Assembly (NCBI RefSeq): GCF_000302595.1
Contig: NZ_JH947126.1
Location: 1 to 64,000, forward strand
DNA: 64,000 nucleotides
Reading direction: 5' to 3'
DNA from: Pedobacter arcticus A12
Lineage (GTDB): Bacteria > Bacteroidota > Bacteroidia > Sphingobacteriales > Sphingobacteriaceae
A program made the position numbers and the translations under genes. Positions 45,394 to 54,968 of this stretch are shown piece after piece (position 1 is the stretch's first letter; each line of letters starts with the position of its first letter). The notes beneath the pieces were generated by a model that was given only the letters and a program-made list of their open reading frames with translations, was not told the DNA's origin and did no database searches.

Positions 45394-46641
45394 AAACTTT
45401 CGGAAGCAAATTCCAGCCAATATCCTTGATTAAAATGCCAAATAGACAAAGCGATTTAAAGTTTAAAATTGGTTACTTGTATATTCCAATTTAGTTGGAT
45501 GCCAATTTTCAACTAGTTAATAATCAATTGTATGAAATATATCTATCTTTCCTTAATCGGTTCATTGCTATTTGTTTGCGCTTGTAAAAAGAAACCACAA
45601 GTTAAAGTGGAAACTCAGCCACCTGTTGTAGTTCCGCCAGTTGTTGATCCACCAAAAATACCCACCAATTTAATTTACTTAAATAGCGATGGGCGTTTGC
45701 AGTATAATTTATTCGCCAATCAAGGGGAAACCAATAAGATCAACAAAATTCCCGATTTTTCTATGGCAGGTTACAAAGGCGGAGGTGTAGCCATCCCTAA
45801 AATTACAGAGATTACAAAGACTTTATCGCCATTGGCAGGAGATAACCTCGCTCAAATTCAATCAGCAATAAATGAAGTACAAGCCTTGACTCCAAATGCT
45901 TCAGGGATTCGCGGTGTAATTTTATTGACGGCGGGGACTTATGATGTGAGCAATACCATTTCAATTACAAAAAGCGGAGTTATATTGAGAGGAATGGGTC
46001 AGGGAAAAACCGGAACTATCTTAAAGGCAACCAAAACTGCTCAGCATACATTAATCAGCATTAAAGGAATTGAAACACCCGTTACCAAACAACTTAATAA
46101 AATTACCACAGGATATGTAGGTACCGGAAAAATTGGTTTCAAAGTGGAGAGCAATGCCGGTATTATAGTAGGAGATAAAATTGTTGTTTACAGAACGCCA
46201 AATCAGACATGGATTGATGATTTGGATATGGCACAATACGGTTGGACCGCATCAAGTTATGCTATTGGTTTTGAGAGAGAAATTGCGTCGTTGGCAGGTG
46301 ATAGTATTACTTTAAATGCCCCAGTTGTGGATCCAATGCAAAAAAAATATGGTGGTGGTGCTATTTATAAAATTAATCCGAGCCAAAGAGTAAGTAATTG
46401 CGGCATAGAAAATATGCGTTTAAGTTCTGTTTTTTCTGGAAATGAAGATGAAAACCATGCTTGGGTAGGGATTGAACTTGAGCAAGCAGAAAACTGTTGG
46501 GTAAAACAGGTTACGGCAATATATTTTGGATACGCTTGTGTAAGTATCAGTTCTGGTTCCTACTATAATACGGTAGAGGAATGCGCCATGCTTTCACCAA
46601 AATCAATCACCACCGGCGGAAGAAAATATTCTTTCAATCTC

Positions 46642-47176
46642 TTTTGGTTTGATTCCTCGAAGCTCTGCTTCGATTTTTTTGTAATTTCGGTATGTGAGCG
46701 AATATATTCATAAGAAGCATAATGTATCAGTTTTATTATATCATTTTGTATGTCCGGCAAAATATAGGCGAGTGGTATTCAGTGAAGCGGTTGATATCAG
46801 TCTAAAAGAAATTTGTGTTGAGATTTCTAAACGGTATGATATAATTTTCATTGAAATTGGGACAGATAAAGACCATGTTCATTTTCTGATTCAGAGTGTA
46901 CCTATTGAAAGTCCAACAAAAATAATTAGAACTGTAAAAAGTATCACAGCAAAAGAGATTTTCAAAAGACATCCTGAGGTTAAGCTGAAATTGTGGGGCG
47001 GAGAATTTTGGTCTAAAGGGTTTTATGTTAACACAGTTGGGAAACATGGAGATGAGAGTACAATTCAGAATTATGTAAAGTCTCAAGGAAAAGCAGAAGA
47101 ATATAAAAAAATACACAGTCAACAGTTAGAAATGTTCTAATACCTCTGGGGCTCTGCCCCGAGGTAGTTTATTTTG
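46642..47176 (+). mobile_element. IS200/IS605-type insertion sequence, 535 bases, TnpA only
   Basis: The element has subterminal hairpins rather than terminal inverted repeats. The left one is TCGAAGC (46657-46663) with GCTTCGA (46667-46673), and the right one is ACCTC-GGGGC (47142-47152) with GCCCC-GAGGT (47156-47165). Both have a TCT loop. No target duplication is needed to restore the host gene, as expected for this family. The ends are uncertain by about 3 bases. No tnpB or guide-RNA region is present. Confidence 0.88.
46694..47140 (+). CDS. tnpA: IS200-type HUH transposase TnpA
   Basis: The 148-residue Y1 transposase moves single-stranded DNA. The HUH motif is H61-V-H63 in DKDHVHFLIQ and the nucleophile is Y127 in TIQNYVKSQG. 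Length is typical, and the frame is intact with a GTG start at 46694, so the element may still be active. It is surrounded by hairpin ends and sits inside a beta-helix gene of the glycan locus, in the same direction. Confidence 0.95.
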   Translation: MSEYIHKKHNVSVLLYHFVCPAKYRRVVFSEAVDISLKEICVEISKRYDIIFIEIGTDKDHVHFLIQSVPIESPTKIIRTVKSITAKEIFKRHPEVKLKLWGGEFWSKGFYVNTVGKHGDESTIQNYVKSQGKAEEYKKIHSQQLEMF

Positions 47177-47699
47177 GAAGGCGCTGCCAGTTTTAATTTA
47201 TTCCAAAGGTGTTATGCTGATGGCGGTAGACACGATTTTGTAACCGGATCAAGAGTGCCGGGACCAAACGTGTTTTTAGATTGTGTGGCAATTAATACCA
47301 CTGCAGATATTGGTCCGCACCACAGGTGGTCAACCGGTCTGTTGTTCGATAATATTTCTGGTGGACAAATTAGGGTTCAAAACAGAGGAGCAAGCGGTAC
47401 GGGACATGGCTGGGCAGGCGGGCAAACCTTGTTTTATAACTGTAAATCATCCAAAACCGACATTAAAGTTGAAAGTGCTAAAGGAAGTTTGAATTGGGGT
47501 ATCGGTTGTATAGGAACCAGCAAATTAGGAACCGGATACTGGGAAAGCTGGGGAACGGAGGTGAGTCCCAGAAGTTTATATCTTGCGCAGTTGAAAGACA
47601 GGTTAGGCGAAACTGCAGTACAGAATATAAGCACTAAAGCACAAAGATTGGGTGGTATAGAGTCACTTCTAAAAACTTGGGCAGGAGAAGGAAAATTAA

Positions 47700-49592
47700 A
47701 TGAAGAATAGGGAAGTGAAAAAATTAATTGTTTGTTTAGCGTTATGCTTGTTTACTGTTTCATCTTTTGCACAAGATACTGGGGATGAAGATGCTTCGAT
47801 GAAAAACGCTGCTACCAAACGAGACAATGAAATGATTGAGGAGGCTAATAATGGCTGGTGGAAAAACTCCATGCAAAGTCATGATCAAAGAATTGAATGG
47901 TGGCGTGAGGCTAGGTTTGGTATGTTTATTCATTGGGGTGTATATTCTGAAGCTGGCGGTGAATGGAAAGGAAAAAAAGTGGACGGTTATGCCGAGCATT
48001 TGATGCGAAAGGAAAAAATAACGAAAGAAGAATATTTAAAGTTAGCCGCTCAGTTTAATCCAACAAAGTTTGATGCTGATAAATGGGTTAAAACTGCTAA
48101 AAATGCAGGGATGCATTATCTGGTGATTACTGCGAAACACCATGACGGTTTTGCGATGTACCCATCAGATTATTCTGGTTTCGATATTGCTGATAAAACT
48201 CCTTTTAAAAGAGACCCGATGGCAGAATTAAAAGCTGCCTGCGAAAAGTATGAGATGAAATTCGGGTTTTATTATTCTCATGCCTTTGATTGGGAAGACC
48301 CGAATGCGCCGGGTAATGATTGGGAATACAATAACCCCGGGGGCGATAAAAACTTATTTGGAGGTAGAAATTGGTTTGATATACACCCTGAACTACTACC
48401 TAAAGCTCAAAAATATGTGACCGAAAAATCAATTCCTCAAATTCAAGAACTGCTAAAAAAGTATCATCCGGATATTTTATGGTTTGATACCCCACATAAA
48501 CTACCCTTATCCGACAATTTAAAGATTTTGAAAGCCATCCGCGAGGTTGATCAAAATGTTGTTGTCAATGGCAGACTTGCTCGTACATCGAACCAAAACT
48601 TTGGCGATTATGCAAATACCGCAGATAGGCCAGCAGAATTTTTTCCGCTTAAGGGAGACTGGGAAGCCATTCCAACTACAAACGAATCTTACGGTTATAG
48701 TAAATATGATGAAAGCCATAAACCAGCCAGTCATTTTATCCAATTAATTCCCAATGCAGCATCAAGAGGTGGAAATATTTTAATGAATATTGGGCCAAAA
48801 GGCGATGGTACTTTTGATAAAAAAGACCAGCGTATTTTAGATAGCATGGCGATATGGACAAAAAAATATGGAGAATCAATTTATAAAACTACAGCTTCAC
48901 CATTGCCTTTACAAAGCTGGGGAGTAATCACCAAAAAAGATAGCCTACTTTATTTACATGTTTTTAACTGGCCAAAAACCGGAAAATTATTGGTTGGAGG
49001 CATTACAAATAAAGTAACTGAGGTTTACACCATGGCTGATAAGAAAAAAATTAAAGCCTCGGTATCGCAACAAGGAAATCTGATTTTAGATTTGCCCAAA
49101 AATTCGCCAGATCCTGTTGATGCCGTTTTGGTGATGAAAGTAGATCAACCTATAAAATCAAACGGTTTAAGATACTTGGATGTTGATGCAGCACTAAATA
49201 GGCTACTTGCTTTTGATGCCGAATTGAACGGAGATGGTCTTTCTTACGGCGATGGTAAAACAAATAAATATTATGTAACCGGCTGGAAAAATAAAAATCA
49301 GTTTTTAACTTGGGATTTTGCGCTATCTAAAGCAACTAATTTCAAAATTGTTATTAAATATATCCAAGAAAAAGAGAATTCAGGAGAATTTAATATTACC
49401 GTTGGTAGCCATGTTTTCAAAGGAAATGCGGACAACTCCACAGATAAAGAAGGCTTAAATATAAAGGAAATCGCCATAGCCGATTTGCCTGCCGGTAAGC
49501 ACCAGTTAAAAATTACTGCTATAAAAATTTCGGGAGTAGAATTGATGAGAATATTAGAAATTGATTTAATACCAAACAATGCTAATAAATAG
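47700..49592 (+). CDS. GH29 family alpha-L-fucosidase with C-terminal beta-sandwich domain
   Basis: The 630-residue secreted enzyme (signal ending VSSFAQ) removes alpha-linked L-fucose with retention. The barrel shows WWREARFGMFIHWGVYSEAGG, YLVITAKHHDGFAMYPS and D263 in PDILWFDTPHK, the nucleophile. SRGGNILMNIGPKGDG closes the barrel. Residues about 490-630 form an extra domain resembling a carbohydrate-binding beta-sandwich, starting at LRYLDVDAALNR. The ATG overlaps the end of the preceding beta-helix gene by 11 bases, so translation was probably coupled; the IS insertion upstream may lower expression. Confidence 0.94.
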   Translation: MKNREVKKLIVCLALCLFTVSSFAQDTGDEDASMKNAATKRDNEMIEEANNGWWKNSMQSHDQRIEWWREARFGMFIHWGVYSEAGGEWKGKKVDGYAEHLMRKEKITKEEYLKLAAQFNPTKFDADKWVKTAKNAGMHYLVITAKHHDGFAMYPSDYSGFDIADKTPFKRDPMAELKAACEKYEMKFGFYYSHAFDWEDPNAPGNDWEYNNPGGDKNLFGGRNWFDIHPELLPKAQKYVTEKSIPQIQELLKKYHPDILWFDTPHKLPLSDNLKILKAIREVDQNVVVNGRLARTSNQNFGDYANTADRPAEFFPLKGDWEAIPTTNESYGYSKYDESHKPASHFIQLIPNAASRGGNILMNIGPKGDGTFDKKDQRILDSMAIWTKKYGESIYKTTASPLPLQSWGVITKKDSLLYLHVFNWPKTGKLLVGGITNKVTEVYTMADKKKIKASVSQQGNLILDLPKNSPDPVDAVLVMKVDQPIKSNGLRYLDVDAALNRLLAFDAELNGDGLSYGDGKTNKYYVTGWKNKNQFLTWDFALSKATNFKIVIKYIQEKENSGEFNITVGSHVFKGNADNSTDKEGLNIKEIAIADLPAGKHQLKITAIKISGVELMRILEIDLIPNNANK

Positions 49593-49601
49593 TAGTATTC
49601 A

Positions 49602-49638
49602 ATGTTGTCAGGCTGAGAGCGGAGTCGAAGCCTTTGCA
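49602..49638. repeat. REP-like intergenic word
   Basis: GTCAGGCTGAGAGCGGAGTC followed by GAAGCC resembles a short palindromic word (GTCA..CTGAGCG..GTCGAAG) that I recall as widely dispersed between genes in Bacteroidota. Only this copy is in the window. Confidence 0.5.
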
Positions 49639-49854
49639 AATGACCCTTTGATTCCGATCAGGGGGGTAATTGCCACAATATCATTAACTAAACAATCTTA
49701 TTTGAGTTAAATCCTAACTCATCAAGCGTGGTAATAAAGGGTTTGAACATAGCTAAAATCTTTTATAATGAAGCTAATAAACCTTGAATCCAGATAGATT
49801 ACTATTGCCTTATTGAAAAAAAAGTGAATTTCTTTGGCATTTTATAAGCCAAAA

Positions 49855-49888
49855 TAGCTTAATCATTAGCTAATGTAGCTCATCATTA
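49855..49888 (+). promoter_or_regulatory. TAGCT direct repeats, candidate HTCS binding site
   Basis: TAGCTTAATCATTA (49855) and TAGCTCATCATTA (49876) are direct repeats spaced 21 bases, two helical turns, with a further TAGCT at 49867. AraC-type HTCS regulators usually bind such repeats. TAGCTAnnnTAGCTC recurs at 62075-62089 before the second GH29 gene. Confidence 0.4.
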
Positions 49889-50082
49889 CGCGAGCACTTT
49901 AATTTAAATTTGATAATTGAGTATTTTGTGAAAACCGGCTAAATACTCAGCCAAAAACCAATTAATTTTTATAACCATAATTAAATAAATGAACATTAGG
50001 TTTTTACATAGCTCTCTTATTCTAAAGATAAACTAGAGGCCTAATTTGAGTTCTTAAAAGTTATTATAGCCAATATTGCGTA

Positions 50083-50090
50083 TACATTTG
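50083..50090 (+). promoter_or_regulatory. Bacteroidota -7 box of the susC operon
   Basis: TACATTTG is an exact TAnnTTTG match. No clear TTTG lies at -33, which fits a promoter that needs an activator. Confidence 0.45.
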
Positions 50091-50164
50091 CTAAAAAGGT
50101 AAAATAATACATCTTAAATTTTCTATTACTTGCAATTATCAACTAAACTAAATAAATCTAAATT

Positions 50165-50281
50165 ATGGGTCAACATTACCTCTGTTTTAATACAAATCAG
50201 ATTCTGTTTCGTGATGAAAAAAAGAACATCGTTTCAGTTTCGCAAACAAAATTAACCAATCTATTAACTCTTATTAATTAA
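50165..50281 (+). CDS. 38-codon open frame ending 2 bases before susC
   Basis: An ATG frame of 38 codons lies inside the predicted susC leader and ends with TAA at 50279-50281, two bases ahead of the susC ATG. The peptide has no signal sequence and no recognisable family. It may be a leader peptide that couples translation to susC, or chance. Confidence 0.3.
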   Translation: MGQHYLCFNTNQILFRDEKKNIVSVSQTKLTNLLTLIN

Positions 50282-50283
50282 AC

Positions 50284-53200
50284 ATGAAAGTAATCTACAT
50301 TATAAACCAACTAAGCAGTTGGTTTAAAGTCAGCACTGTTATTACCTTGTGTTTCTTTCTTTTATCGTCAGGTACTCAGTTATATGCGCAACAACCTATT
50401 GTTGTAAAAGGAGTGGTGAAAGACAAAAGTGGAGAATCGCTACCGGGTGTCAGTGTTAAAATTAAAGGATCAAAACAAGGAACAGTAACTTCTTTAGATG
50501 GCGCATTTAGTATTAGTGTGCCACAAAAAAGTACTGTTTTAGTTTTTAGTTTTTTAGGCTTTGAAGACAGGGAAATTACCGTTGGCGATAAAAACACACT
50601 TAACATTGCCATGAACGAAAGTCTTAGTGCTTTAGATGAAGTGGTAGTGATTGGTTACGGTCAAGAAGTTAGAAAGAGAGATGTTGCTGGAGCTATTTCA
50701 TCGGTTAGTGCGAAAGAAATAGAAAAAAGACAGCCTATTAATCTTTTTGATGCTTTACAAGGAAAAGCGGCTGGTGTGTTAATCGTTAATGACGGTGGCG
50801 GTGCGCCGGGTGCTACAGGCTCTATTCAAATCCGTGGAAATTCTACGCTTAATGGCGGTAGTGGTCCTCTGTATTTGGTAGATGGAGTTATTAATGAGGA
50901 TGGCTCATCAATTAACCCAGCGGATATTCAAAGTATAGAAGTACTTAAAGATGCAGGATCGGCTTCTATCTACGGTGCAAGAGCTGCAAACGGCGTTATT
51001 CTAATTACTACAAAAAAAGGAGTATCAGGAAAACCGAACCTAAACTTAAGTTATAACCATTTATTTGGGAGGTTGGCTCATGGGATTCCAATTAATAACG
51101 CTGCTGAAGTTCGGGAGTTTAGAGATATCCAAGGTCAAAATAGCAGCCAAGATTCTTTAAACCCTAGTTTTAATGCTGATAATGATTTGATAGACTTGTT
51201 GATGGGGAATTTAGCCCAAAAGAAGGAACTAAAGCTAGGTATTGGTGGCGGATCAAAAGATCTTACCTACTATGCCAGTTTAAATTACCTTGATGATAAA
51301 TCTATTATTATAAACAGCTACGCTAAAAGATTGCAGTCTAGAATTAACGTAGAATATAAATTCTCCGAAAAATTTAAATACTCAAATAATATATCATTTT
51401 CTTGGCAAAAAGGAAATGCGATTCCGATTGGAAATACGGTAAGAGTTGTTATTGATAGACCTGCTTATTCATTGATTTATTATCCAGACGGTTCCTTAAC
51501 CAGTTATGTGGGCTCCAAAAGAAACCCAATTGCAAATGCACTTTTTGAAAAAGATGAAGACGAAACTTTTGGTAGTCAGTTCAATAACCAAATAGTATAT
51601 AAAATTCATAAGGATTTGCAATTTACTACGCTGTTCAATGTTAGATTAGATAATTTTCAAAACACTTATTTCTCTCCTCGTTTCATATCTGCAAATAAAG
51701 ATCAAAATGCTGGACGAAACGAAATGAGAAAGACATTCTCGTGGGAATACCAAGCATTTTTTAACTACAATAAAAAAATCGGTAAAGACCATAACATTAC
51801 CAGTTTGTTAGGTTTTAGTGCAGACAGAAGAAGATACGATCTATTCCATACCGAGTATTTAAATAGTGTGAATGAAGAGATTTTAGTTACGCTTCCAGAT
51901 TATCTTACTGCTGCTAAGACCTATACTAATGCATCCGCAAGTACTACAGCGTCTGTATTTGCTAGAGCAGGTTATGATTACAAGGGCCGATATATTTTAG
52001 CAGGAACTTATAGGCGAGATGGTTCTTCTCGGTTTGGAGGAGATAGAAAATCGGGAGATTTTTACTCAGGTACTGTAGCGTGGAGATTCTCAGATGAAAA
52101 ATTCATGAACTGGTCTAAGAAATTTTTGGAAGATGCGAAAGTTAGATACAGTTATGGACAGTTAGGTAACGATAAGATTGGTGATTATGAGTCTGTAACC
52201 AAGGTTGGCTTTTCTGGTAATTACAACGGAATAGGAGGGGCAGGATTGTTATCAGTTTTTGGTAATAACTATATTCAATGGGAAACCACTACACAAAGAA
52301 ACTTAGGTTTAGATCTGAGCTTTCTTAAAGGTCGTTTAAGTTTTACAACTGATTACTATATAAAAACTACAGATGACTTGCTTTACAGCAAAGAACTGCC
52401 GAAAGAGACCGGTTTTTCTAAAGCACAGGTCAATTTAGGTTCTATCCAAAACAAAGGTGTAGAGTTTAACGTAGGAGGAATACCAATTGTGAATAAAGAT
52501 TTTTCGTGGAATGTAAATGCTAACGTTTCTTTTGAACGCGGAAAGATTGTGAAATTGGCAGATGGTATCCCTTTCTTTGCAGGTAATAAGTGGTATGCTG
52601 AAGAAGGAGGAAAGATTGGTAATTTTTACGGCTGGACAAACTTAGGTGTTTACCCATTTAATGAATCTAACGCTTACAATGATAACTGGGAGAAATTAAA
52701 CCTGGTATTAGGTACTGACGGACAGCCCCTTTATGAGTCAGGAAAGCCTGTTTATACCTTTAATGGCCAAAACTACAACGGTACTGTACATAACATGTAT
52801 GCGCCAGATGGTAAATTGAAAGGTGGTGATGCGGAATGGTTGAATATCAGACAAGATAGTTTAATTGATGATGCTGACCGTCACATACTCGGTAATCCAA
52901 CACCAGATTTTTACTTTGGTATAGTGAATTCATTTAATTACAAGCAGTTCTCTTTAACATTTATGTTCAACGGAGCAATTGGAGGAGAAGTTTATAATGC
53001 GCTTAAATACAGACAGAATTATCCGTCTAACACAGGTGCTGGCTCTCCAGATATGGTTTATAATTCTTGGAGAAAACCAGGAGATATTGCAAAGTATCCT
53101 TACTATAAGGAAAAAAGCAATAGAGGTAATCAAAAAGCCAATCAAAATAGTTTATATGTAGAGGATGCATCATTTGTGAGACTTTCTAGCGCTAGGTTTT

Positions 53201-53406
53201 CCTATACGCTACAACCTAAACCTGGGCAAAATCTATTCTTCAAAGGACTTACCGTATATGTGTATGGAAATAACCTGCTAACATGGACAAATTATACAGG
53301 ATTTGATCCAGAGTTTAGCACAAACAATCCCTTAACACCAGGTGATGATGATGGAAGATATCCAAGAAGAAGAGAGATTGGACTTGGACTTAATGTAAAC
53401 TTTTAA
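50284..53406 (+). CDS. SusC/RagA family TonB-dependent outer-membrane transporter
   Basis: The 1040-residue protein imports oligosaccharides across the outer membrane using TonB energy. A signal peptide (to about residue 36) precedes a carboxypeptidase-like domain (VVKGVVKDKSGESLPGVSVKIKG). The TonB box region DEVVVIGYGQEVRKRDVAGAIS is followed by the plug domain (ALQGKAAGVLIVNDGG, SIQIRGNSTLNGG, SIEVLKDAGSASIYGARAANG). The large barrel ends in a strand closing with LGLNVNF, the typical aromatic C-terminus. susD follows 7 bases later. Long leader and regulatory repeats are upstream. Confidence 0.97.
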   Translation: MKVIYIINQLSSWFKVSTVITLCFFLLSSGTQLYAQQPIVVKGVVKDKSGESLPGVSVKIKGSKQGTVTSLDGAFSISVPQKSTVLVFSFLGFEDREITVGDKNTLNIAMNESLSALDEVVVIGYGQEVRKRDVAGAISSVSAKEIEKRQPINLFDALQGKAAGVLIVNDGGGAPGATGSIQIRGNSTLNGGSGPLYLVDGVINEDGSSINPADIQSIEVLKDAGSASIYGARAANGVILITTKKGVSGKPNLNLSYNHLFGRLAHGIPINNAAEVREFRDIQGQNSSQDSLNPSFNADNDLIDLLMGNLAQKKELKLGIGGGSKDLTYYASLNYLDDKSIIINSYAKRLQSRINVEYKFSEKFKYSNNISFSWQKGNAIPIGNTVRVVIDRPAYSLIYYPDGSLTSYVGSKRNPIANALFEKDEDETFGSQFNNQIVYKIHKDLQFTTLFNVRLDNFQNTYFSPRFISANKDQNAGRNEMRKTFSWEYQAFFNYNKKIGKDHNITSLLGFSADRRRYDLFHTEYLNSVNEEILVTLPDYLTAAKTYTNASASTTASVFARAGYDYKGRYILAGTYRRDGSSRFGGDRKSGDFYSGTVAWRFSDEKFMNWSKKFLEDAKVRYSYGQLGNDKIGDYESVTKVGFSGNYNGIGGAGLLSVFGNNYIQWETTTQRNLGLDLSFLKGRLSFTTDYYIKTTDDLLYSKELPKETGFSKAQVNLGSIQNKGVEFNVGGIPIVNKDFSWNVNANVSFERGKIVKLADGIPFFAGNKWYAEEGGKIGNFYGWTNLGVYPFNESNAYNDNWEKLNLVLGTDGQPLYESGKPVYTFNGQNYNGTVHNMYAPDGKLKGGDAEWLNIRQDSLIDDADRHILGNPTPDFYFGIVNSFNYKQFSLTFMFNGAIGGEVYNALKYRQNYPSNTGAGSPDMVYNSWRKPGDIAKYPYYKEKSNRGNQKANQNSLYVEDASFVRLSSARFSYTLQPKPGQNLFFKGLTVYVYGNNLLTWTNYTGFDPEFSTNNPLTPGDDDGRYPRRREIGLGLNVNF

Positions 53407-53413
53407 ATTTAAG

Positions 53414-54958
53414 ATGATGAAGAAATTAATCACCATATCAGCTTTAAGTGTTTTGATAGTGTTAGGAAGTTGTAAAAAATTTCTGACCGAAAAACCTTTA
53501 GCACAAGTTGCTTTAGAGCAATTTTATAAAAATAAGTATGACGTTGACGCGGCTGTTGCAGGGATGTATTCCGCTTTTCAACTCACAATGGTTGGAAACT
53601 CGCAATACACAGAGAACTATCTTTATTGGGGCGAATACCGCTCAGACAATTTTGATAGAGCTATTTCCTACACCAAAGATTATACTGATGAAATCGCTTT
53701 AAATTCGCTTACCCCAACAAATGATTTTTCGGATTGGACGGGTTTATACAACGTTATCGGTAAGTCCAATAATAATATCAAGTATATTCCTAAAGCTACA
53801 GCTTTAGATCCACAGCTTACTCCTGAGATTTCTAATAGCTATATGGCGCAAGCTTACGCTATGAGAGCAATGAGTTATTTTTATATAGTAAGGGTTTGGG
53901 GTGATGCTCCAATTTGGCTAGAACCTTATGAAGATTTGAAATCTCCAGCAGCAAGACCAAGAGAGTCTAAAGATAAAATCATTACCGAAATCATCGTTCC
54001 AGATTTGGAAAAAGCATATGGTATGATAAAAAAAGGAGACAAAGCGAATATTTTCTATATTAACGAAGGAGCTATATGCGCTACATTGGCTGATGTGTAT
54101 ATGTGGAAAAAGGATTATCCTAATGCAATTAAGTGGATACAGAATTTGTTTAAGGCAAAATCTGCAACCAACACATTGTACGCAGGGATTGATGATGGTA
54201 ATTTACAACCTAGCGCAAGCTGGAAGAGTATTTTTACAAACCCTACTACAAGTAAAGAAACCATCTGGAGTATTCATTGGGATTATGTTAAGAATGGTTG
54301 TGCTTGTATGCAAACCTCTTGGACTGCAAATAATAAGCAGATAATTGTTGATGAAGATATTTTTAGTTCTTGGTTTGCAGTTCAAACTTCACCTACACCA
54401 TCACCGGATATCAGACCAAAACAGACTTTAGATGTGTACCCTGCCACCGGTAATAAAAGAGATAGGTTAGTAAAATGGTATCCAACAGCGGCTAATCCAA
54501 TAGCTGCAGATCCTTGGCCAGCTACTAACCAAACACTTCCTGTTTACTTAACCATGTATCGCTTGTCTGATATGTACCTGTTATATGCAGAAGCATTGAA
54601 TGGTACCAATAATCCAACAGCTGCTTTAAAATATCTGAATTTTGTAAGAAAAAGAGCGGGTGTGGCAGAGTACTTACCTGTAGACCCATTGGTGACGGGA
54701 AAAGAAGCACTAGAAGATGCTATTCTCAATGAACGTCAAAAAGAGCTTTTTGGTGAAGGTAAAAGATGGTTTGATTTAGTGAGAACAGATCATGTTAAAG
54801 AAGTAATGGATCCAATTCTTAAAAGAAGACAAATTGCAGCAGGAAACTTAGACGCACCAGGATTTATCGATCCAACAAACCGTGTGCTTTGGCCTATCAA
54901 TAGAAATGTACTTAACTCAAATACCCAACTAGTACAAAACGCTGGTTACACAGATTAA
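53414..54958 (+). CDS. SusD/RagB family surface glycan-binding lipoprotein
   Basis: The 514-residue lipoprotein (lipobox VLGSC) caps the SusC barrel and binds glycans. The early KKFLTEKPLAQVALEQFYKN is the SusD N-terminal signature. TPR-like helices include NSYMAQAYAMRAMSYFYIVRVWGDAPIW. The C-terminal half has LTMYRLSDMYLLYAEALNG, NFVRKRAGV and NERQKELFGEGKRWFDLVR. It is transcribed with susC. A fasciclin-like lipoprotein gene begins 10 bases downstream. Confidence 0.96.
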   Translation: MMKKLITISALSVLIVLGSCKKFLTEKPLAQVALEQFYKNKYDVDAAVAGMYSAFQLTMVGNSQYTENYLYWGEYRSDNFDRAISYTKDYTDEIALNSLTPTNDFSDWTGLYNVIGKSNNNIKYIPKATALDPQLTPEISNSYMAQAYAMRAMSYFYIVRVWGDAPIWLEPYEDLKSPAARPRESKDKIITEIIVPDLEKAYGMIKKGDKANIFYINEGAICATLADVYMWKKDYPNAIKWIQNLFKAKSATNTLYAGIDDGNLQPSASWKSIFTNPTTSKETIWSIHWDYVKNGCACMQTSWTANNKQIIVDEDIFSSWFAVQTSPTPSPDIRPKQTLDVYPATGNKRDRLVKWYPTAANPIAADPWPATNQTLPVYLTMYRLSDMYLLYAEALNGTNNPTAALKYLNFVRKRAGVAEYLPVDPLVTGKEALEDAILNERQKELFGEGKRWFDLVRTDHVKEVMDPILKRRQIAAGNLDAPGFIDPTNRVLWPINRNVLNSNTQLVQNAGYTD

Positions 54959-54968
54959 TAAAGACATT

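Larger units (their letters stand above)
45532..47710 (+). pseudogene. Beta-helix surface lipoprotein, interrupted by an IS200-type element
   Basis: The first part (45532-46641, 370 codons) is a lipoprotein (lipobox LLFVCAC) with a proline-rich tether, then a pectate-lyase-like parallel beta-helix: ALTPNASGIRGVILLTAGTY, GVILRGMGQGKTGTIL, NCGIENMRLSS. The second part (47177-47710) continues the same helix: EGAASFNLFQRCYADGGRHD, NVFLDCVAINTTADIGPHH. Removing 46642-47176 joins AAT-CTC to GAA-GGC in frame and gives a 547-residue protein. As it stands, the first reading frame runs into the element and ends at 46713. The activity of the intact protein is unknown; it would be a surface glycan-binding or lyase-like protein. 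Confidence 0.88.
49593..50283. other. 690-base regulatory region upstream of susC
   Basis: No large gene is present. In order, it holds a REP-like word (49602-49638), a group of TAGCT direct repeats (49855-49888), a -7 box at 50083 and a 38-codon open frame (50165-50281). The predicted untranslated leader of susC is about 190 bases long. Confidence 0.65.

Noticed and set aside
46642-47176. TTTTGG at both ends of the IS element taken as a 6-base target duplication
   Set aside because: Removing one copy with the element (46642-47171) puts the two gene halves out of frame, whereas removing 46642-47176 restores the frame without any duplication, as expected for IS200-type elements.
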